From Corynebacterium pelargi (GTDB lineage Bacteria; Actinomycetota; Actinomycetes; Mycobacteriales; Mycobacteriaceae), in NCBI RefSeq assembly GCF_014635485.1, contig NZ_BMCX01000001.1, positions 124,001 through 188,000 on the forward strand: 64,000 nucleotides of DNA, in the 5' to 3' direction. Shown one piece after another: positions 59,137 through 64,000 of the stretch. Made by a program: the position numbers and the translations under genes. The notes under the pieces were generated by a model. That model worked only from the letters and a program-made list of their open reading frames with translations. It was not told where the DNA came from and made no database searches. Positions within the stretch are counted from its first letter, which is position 1. The number at the start of each line of letters is the position of its first letter.

Positions 59137-62100
59137 CTAGGCGTTTACAGCATGGTCGAGTTCTTGCAGCGCACGCACGGTGATATCACCCTGGCGTAGT
59201 GCCTCGATGCCCTGCACCGCGGCAGTCACACCTTGAACGGTGGTCACCAGCGGCACGCCAACGTTCACGGCGGCTGCACGGATTTCATAACCGTCGTGGC
59301 GTGCACCCGAGGAGCCAGCCGGGGTGTTCAGGATCAGATCAACTTCACCAGCATTGATCATGTCGACGATGGCGCGCTTGCTACCTTCACCCTCGCGAGC
59401 CTCGGTCTGCTTGAGCACCGTCTCGCACTCCACGCCATTGCGGCGTAGCATCCCGGCGGTGCCGCCGGTGGCAAGGATCTTAAAGCCCAAGCTGGCCAGG
59501 CGCTGGATCGGGAAGATCAAGGTGCGCTTATCGCGGTTTGCCACGGAGACAAAGACCGTGCCTTCGGTGGGCAGCGCCCCGAAGGAGCCTTCTTCTGCCT
59601 TGGCGTAGGCTGCACCGAAGTTATCGGCCAGACCCATGACCTCACCGGTGGACTTCATCTCTGGGCTGAGCAAGGTATCGAGCATGGAACCATCGGGGCG
59701 GCGGAAGCGGTTAAAGGGCAACACCGCCTCTTTCACAGCAATCGGGGCATCCAAAGGCAGCGATCCGCCGTCATGCGAGGTTGGGATCATGCCTTCTTGT
59801 TGAAGTTGCGCGATGGTAGACCCGGTCATGATGCGAGCCGCTGCCTTGGCAAGGTGCACGCCGGTAGCCTTGGATACAAAGGGCACGGTGCGCGATGCAC
59901 GCGGGTTGGCTTCGATCACATACAAGATGTCATCTTTTAAGGCGTATTGAACGTTCATCAAACCCTTCACGCCAATGCCATGTGCCAAGGCTTCGGTGGA
60001 GCGTCGGACGCGTTCAATATCTTCTTTACCCAAGGTCATCGGCGGCAGTGCACAGGCAGAGTCACCGGAGTGAATGCCTGCCTCCTCGATGTGCTCCATC
60101 ACGCCTGCGAGGTACACGTCCTCACCATCGCAGAGCGCATCCACGTCGATTTCGATGGCGGAATCGAGGAAGCGGTCGACGAGCACGGGGTGATCGCTCG
60201 TGATCTCAGTAGCTCGCTCGATATAGCTTTCGAGGGCTTGCTCGTCGTAGACGATTTCCATGCCGCGGCCACCAAGCACATAGGAGGGGCGCACCAGCAC
60301 CGGGTATCCAATGCCACTGGCAACCTCTTTGGCCTCAGCAAAGGAGGTAGCAGTACCAAAAGCAGGGGCCGGCAGGTTGGCTTTGCGCAGCACTTCGCCG
60401 AATTCACCGCGATCTTCAGCCAAGTCGATGGCCTCAGGGGTGGTGCCGATCACCGGCACGCCGGCATCGCGAAGGCGCTCAGCCAGCCCAAGCGGGGTCT
60501 GACCACCAAGTTGCACAATGACGCCAGCGACATTGCCCGACTCGGATTCTGCGTGGTAGACCTCCATCACGTCTTCGAAGGTCAAAGGCTCAAAATAGAG
60601 GCGATCAGCGGTGTCGTAGTCGGTGGAGACAGTCTCCGGGTTGCAGTTGACCATCACCGTTTCGTAGCCGATGCGCGAAAGCTCCAGGGCGGCATGCACA
60701 CAGGAGTAGTCAAACTCGATGCCTTGACCAATGCGGTTGGGGCCGGAGCCGAGGATGATGATCTTGTCTTTTTCGCGCTGCTCGCGCACCTCAGACTCGG
60801 CGGCTGGATCCAGCTCATATGCCGAGTAGTGGTAGGGCGTGGTGGCTTCGAATTCTGCAGCACAGGTATCCACGGTCTTAAATACCGGGCGAATACCTAG
60901 TGACCAGCGCAGCCGTCGCACACCATCTTCGCCTGCAAACTCAGGGCGCAGTACGGCAATCTGTGCATCGGATAGGCCATAGAATTTCGCCCTGCGCAGC
61001 AGCTCGGCATCGAGCACGGGGGCGTCGATAAGCTCTTGGCGGAACTGCACCAAAGCTTCGAGCTCGGCGAGGAACCAAGGGTCAATCCCGGATGCCTCGT
61101 GAACATCTTCCACGCTCGCACCAAGGCGCAGGGCTAGCTCGGCATCGTAGATGCGGCCTTCGGTGGGGCGCTTGAGATCTTCGAGCACCGCCTGGACGTC
61201 CTGAGCACGCTCACCGGCGAAGGCCTCATCGGGGACAGTCCAGAAACCTGCCTGCTTGTTTTCCAGGGAGCGCAAGACCTTGTTCAGCGCGCCGATGTAG
61301 TTGCGGCCAAGGCTCATGGCCTCGCCCACCGACTTCATGGTGGTGGTCAGCGTGTCATCTGCGCCGGAGAACTTTTCAAAGGCGAAACGCGGAGCCTTGA
61401 CCACCACGTAGTCCAGGGTCGGCTCGAATGCCGCGGGGGTCACGGCGGTGATGTCGTTGGTGATCTCATCCAAGGTGTAGCCGATGGCCAGCTTCGCGGC
61501 GATCTTGGCAATCGGGAAGCCGGTGGCCTTCGATGCCAGTGCCGAGGAGCGCGACACGCGCGGGTTCATCTCGATGGTGATCAGACGGCCGTCTTCGGGG
61601 TTGAGCGCGAATTGGATATTGCAGCCGCCGGTATCGACGCCCACCTCGCGGATGATGGCAATGCCCTGGTCACGCATCTTCTGGTACTCACGGTCGGTGA
61701 GGGTAAGCGCCGGGGCCACGGTGACCGAATCGCCGGTGTGCACACCGAGGGCATCCACGTTTTCAATCGAGCAGATCACCACGACGTTATCGGCGCCATC
61801 GCGCATGAGCTCGAGTTCGTATTCTTTCCAACCAAGAATCGACTCTTCAATCAGCACATTGGCTTCGGGTGAAGCCGCGAGTCCGCCACCGGCGATGCGT
61901 TCGAGGTCTTCGTTATTAAAGGCCAGGCCTGAACCGAGGCCACCCATGGTAAAGGAAGGGCGCACCACGACGGGCAGGCCGAGTTCTGCCACAGTTTCAT
62001 GGACTTCTTCCATGCTGTGGCACACGCGCGAACGTGCGGAATCGCCGCCGATTTTGGCCACAATATCTTTGAACTTCTGGCGATCCTCACCGCGCTCAAT

Positions 62101-62481
62101 CGCATCAATATCTGCACCGATGAGTTCGACGCCGTACTTTTCCAGGCTGCCGCGGCGATCAAGTTGGATCGCTGCGTTGAGGGCCGTTTGGCCACCGAGC
62201 GTTGCTAGCACCGCGTCGATCGGGTGCTCTTGCTCGATCTCTTTTTCAAAAATCTTCTCAATATATTCCGGCTGAATCGGCTCGACGTAGGTGTGATCGG
62301 CGAATTCGGGGTCCGTCATGATCGTGGCGGGGTTGGAGTTAATCAGTGTGACCCTCAAACCCTCTTCTTTGAGCACTCGGCAGGCTTGGGTGCCTGAGTA
62401 GTCGAATTCACAGGCCTGGCCAATCACGATCGGTCCGGAACCGATGACCAGGACGTGTTGCAAGTCGTTACGCTTTGGCAT
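59137..62481 (-). CDS. carB: Carbamoyl-phosphate synthase large subunit
   Basis: 1114 residues, full family length. Makes carbamoyl phosphate for pyrimidines and arginine. Two homologous ATP-grasp halves: residues about 1-550, with [18 protein letters not shown] and [11 protein letters not shown], and about 560-935, with [18 protein letters not shown] and [11 protein letters not shown]. The C-terminal MGS-like allosteric domain starts near residue 950. 30 nt after carA. Confidence 0.98.
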   Translation of the reverse strand: MPKRNDLQHVLVIGSGPIVIGQACEFDYSGTQACRVLKEEGLRVTLINSNPATIMTDPEFADHTYVEPIQPEYIEKIFEKEIEQEHPIDAVLATLGGQTALNAAIQLDRRGSLEKYGVELIGADIDAIERGEDRQKFKDIVAKIGGDSARSRVCHSMEEVHETVAELGLPVVVRPSFTMGGLGSGLAFNNEDLERIAGGGLAASPEANVLIEESILGWKEYELELMRDGADNVVVICSIENVDALGVHTGDSVTVAPALTLTDREYQKMRDQGIAIIREVGVDTGGCNIQFALNPEDGRLITIEMNPRVSRSSALASKATGFPIAKIAAKLAIGYTLDEITNDITAVTPAAFEPTLDYVVVKAPRFAFEKFSGADDTLTTTMKSVGEAMSLGRNYIGALNKVLRSLENKQAGFWTVPDEAFAGERAQDVQAVLEDLKRPTEGRIYDAELALRLGASVEDVHEASGIDPWFLAELEALVQFRQELIDAPVLDAELLRRAKFYGLSDAQIAVLRPEFAGEDGVRRLRWSLGIRPVFKTVDTCAAEFEATTPYHYSAYELDPAAESEVREQREKDKIIILGSGPNRIGQGIEFDYSCVHAALELSRIGYETVMVNCNPETVSTDYDTADRLYFEPLTFEDVMEVYHAESESGNVAGVIVQLGGQTPLGLAERLRDAGVPVIGTTPEAIDLAEDRGEFGEVLRKANLPAPAFGTATSFAEAKEVASGIGYPVLVRPSYVLGGRGMEIVYDEQALESYIERATEITSDHPVLVDRFLDSAIEIDVDALCDGEDVYLAGVMEHIEEAGIHSGDSACALPPMTLGKEDIERVRRSTEALAHGIGVKGLMNVQYALKDDILYVIEANPRASRTVPFVSKATGVHLAKAAARIMTGSTIAQLQQEGMIPTSHDGGSLPLDAPIAVKEAVLPFNRFRRPDGSMLDTLLSPEMKSTGEVMGLADNFGAAYAKAEEGSFGALPTEGTVFVSVANRDKRTLIFPIQRLASLGFKILATGGTAGMLRRNGVECETVLKQTEAREGEGSKRAIVDMINAGEVDLILNTPAGSSGARHDGYEIRAAAVNVGVPLVTTVQGVTAAVQGIEALRQGDITVRALQELDHAVNA

Positions 62482-62511
62482 AAATCTTCCTTTTATCTTC
62501 CTGATCTCGGC

Positions 62512-63738
62512 TTAGTTGGCTTCTGCTGCATTGCTTTTCGACGCCCCATGACGCTCAATCAGCTCAATGAACTGATCAAACAGCGGGTTGGCATCGTGTG
62601 GCCCTGCAGCGGATTCCGGGTGATACTGCACCGAAAACGCCATCCCATTTTCCAGCGCAACGCCTTCGACGGTGTCGTCGTTCAGGCAGGTGTGGGTGAC
62701 CTGGGCGGTGCCGTAAGGCGTCTGGAAGGGCTTGCCGGCCTCGCCTTTGAGCGCAAAGCCGTGGTTCTGGGCGGTGATATCGATAACGCCGGTGAGGTGG
62801 TTGAGCACCGGCACATTGATGCCACGGTGGCCGAATTTCATCTTGAAGGTCTCAAGCCCCAATGCGCGACCAAGGATCTGATTGCCAAAGCAGATGCCGA
62901 AGAAGGGGATCTTTGTCTCTAGCACCTGCTGGACAATCGCCACCATCTCGTCTGCGGTGGCCGGATCGCCTGGGCCATTGGACACAAACACACCATCGGG
63001 GTTGTACTGCTGGATCTCTTCAAATGGGGTGTTGGCCGGAACCACCACGGTACGGATGCCGCGGCTTGCAAAGTTGCGTGGCGTATTGGTTTTAATGCCC
63101 ATGTCGTAGGCCACCACGGTGAAGCGCTGCTCCCCTTCTGGCTCCACAACATAGGGCTGATCGGTGGCTACTTCCTTGGCCAGATCTGCGCCCTTCATCG
63201 AGGGCTGCTCCTTGACCTCAGCGATGAGCTCTTCATCGCTGCGCTGGGCATCCTCGCCGGAAAAGACGCCGGCGGCGATGGAACCGAAGTTGCGTAGGTG
63301 ACGCACCACTGCGCGGGTATCGATACCTGCGATGCCGACGATGCCCTGGGCAATCATCTCGTCTTCAAGGGAGCGCTTTGCACGCCAATTGGATACGCGC
63401 ACCGAAAGGTCGCGGATAACCAGGCCTGCTACCCAGATTTTGTCGCCGTAGGACTCGCCATCTTCATCATTCCAGCCCGTGTTGCCGATTTGCGGGGCGG
63501 TCGCCACCACAATCTGACGGTGATAGGAAGGATCGGTCATGGTTTCTTGGTAGCCGGTCATGGCGGTGCTAAAAACTGCCTCGCCCAAGGTGGTGCCCAC
63601 CTTGCCAAAGCTGGTGCCCCGGAAAATTCGGCCATCGGCGAGCACGAGGGCTGCCGGGTAGCGCTTCGGCGCTTGGCTTGTTTGAGAGTTGCTCAAGACT
63701 TCTTGCCTTTCAAAAGATTGCTTTGTGCTCGTTGTCAT
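62512..63738 (-). CDS. carA: Carbamoyl-phosphate synthase small subunit
   Basis: N-terminal synthase-interaction domain and C-terminal glutaminase with the Cys of FFGICFGNQ and the His-Glu pair in QYHPESAAGP. Provides ammonia from glutamine to CarB. The ATG at 63738 is 10 nt after the pyrC stop (408 residues). A TTG at 63696 with AAAGG about 9 nt upstream would give 394 residues, closer to C. glutamicum CarA, and may be the true start. Confidence 0.95.
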   Translation of the reverse strand: MTTSTKQSFERQEVLSNSQTSQAPKRYPAALVLADGRIFRGTSFGKVGTTLGEAVFSTAMTGYQETMTDPSYHRQIVVATAPQIGNTGWNDEDGESYGDKIWVAGLVIRDLSVRVSNWRAKRSLEDEMIAQGIVGIAGIDTRAVVRHLRNFGSIAAGVFSGEDAQRSDEELIAEVKEQPSMKGADLAKEVATDQPYVVEPEGEQRFTVVAYDMGIKTNTPRNFASRGIRTVVVPANTPFEEIQQYNPDGVFVSNGPGDPATADEMVAIVQQVLETKIPFFGICFGNQILGRALGLETFKMKFGHRGINVPVLNHLTGVIDITAQNHGFALKGEAGKPFQTPYGTAQVTHTCLNDDTVEGVALENGMAFSVQYHPESAAGPHDANPLFDQFIELIERHGASKSNAAEAN

Positions 63739-63748
63739 TTCGCGGTGC

Positions 63749-64000
63749 TTAGCGCAGCGGTGCTGAGGCTTTGCCATCCAGGCTGCTTAACCTGCCGCGC
63801 AAGATTGTTGCCTTGACTTTGGCACCAAAGTTCATGCCCTCGTAGGGAGTATTCGATGCTTTAGAAGCAAGTGCTTTGCCCGAAACAGTCCACGGTTGCT
63901 GTGGGGCGATGATGGTGAGGTTGCCAGGCTCGCCCTCAGCAATCGGCCTGCCCTGATCCTCCAGCTTGAGCAGTTCGGCGGGGCGTTCGCTCATGACTTT
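63749..64000 (-). CDS. pyrC: Dihydroorotase, C-terminal part only
   Basis: 83 codons of the C-terminal end, cut by the right window edge. The segment [16 protein letters not shown] and [22 protein letters not shown] matches the C-terminal composite domain of actinobacterial dihydroorotase. The metal site lies outside the window. It precedes carA, as in the pyr operon of corynebacteria. Confidence 0.9.
   Translation of the reverse strand, partial: KVMSERPAELLKLEDQGRPIAEGEPGNLTIIAPQQPWTVSGKALASKASNTPYEGMNFGAKVKATILRGRLSSLDGKASAPLR

Overview
The window is a chromosomal segment of a Corynebacterium. The evidence is gene content and order that closely follow C. glutamicum: a RipA-type peptidase, acn and acnR, suf, mptB, ctaA and ctaB, tkt-tal-zwf-opcA-pgl, secG-tpiA-pgk-gap, whiA-yvcK-rapZ-uvrC, rib, priA-metK-coaBC-rpoZ-gmk-mihF and pyr. 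Further support comes from high GC, frequent GTG and TTG starts, many apparently leaderless genes, and two corynebacterial operator types (AcnR and McbR) that match their published consensus. I see no tRNA, rRNA, CRISPR array, insertion sequence or prophage. I found no self-contained undescribed system. The interesting material is regulatory, plus some unusual residues and gene arrangements.

Layout. 1-2.4 kb: a cell-separation peptidase (incomplete at the left edge) and a small membrane protein. 2.8-7.0 kb: aconitase under an AcnR operator, its repressor acnR, and a glutamine-amidotransferase gene under an McbR-type operator. 7.1-10.2 kb: an ACT-domain/UPF0210 pair, a PLDc_N membrane protein and an M24 peptidase. 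10.3-13.6 kb: a POT peptide transporter and an ABC-F ATPase. 13.7-19.9 kb: the sufRBDCSUT iron-sulfur assembly operon on the minus strand, with a candidate SufR operator. 20.2-26.3 kb: MptB mannosyltransferase, an ABC exporter, and heme a synthesis (ctaA, ctaB). 27-33.8 kb: the pentose-phosphate operon. 33.8-37.5 kb: secG and glycolytic tpiA, pgk and gap on the minus strand. 38-43.7 kb: whiA, yvcK, rapZ, uvrC and a PH-domain membrane protein. 43.8-51 kb: riboflavin genes, rpe, rsmB, fmt and def. 51.1-57.9 kb: priA, metK, coaBC, rpoZ, gmk and mihF, interrupted by a plus-strand DUF2231 gene. 58.2-64 kb: pyrF, carB, carA and the 3' end of pyrC.

How the genes work together. Aconitase and several other iron-sulfur enzymes depend on the suf operon. 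Zwf/OpcA, Pgl, Tkt, Tal and Rpe supply NADPH, ribose-5-phosphate and ribulose-5-phosphate. Ribulose-5-phosphate feeds lumazine synthesis, and the ribose phosphates feed nucleotide synthesis (carAB, pyrC, pyrF, gmk). CtaA and CtaB serve the aa3 oxidase. MptB and the RipA-type peptidase act on the envelope. A -10-like hexamer 6-8 nt before the start codon occurs in at least ten genes. In two of them the TAG stop of the upstream gene is also the first half of that hexamer.
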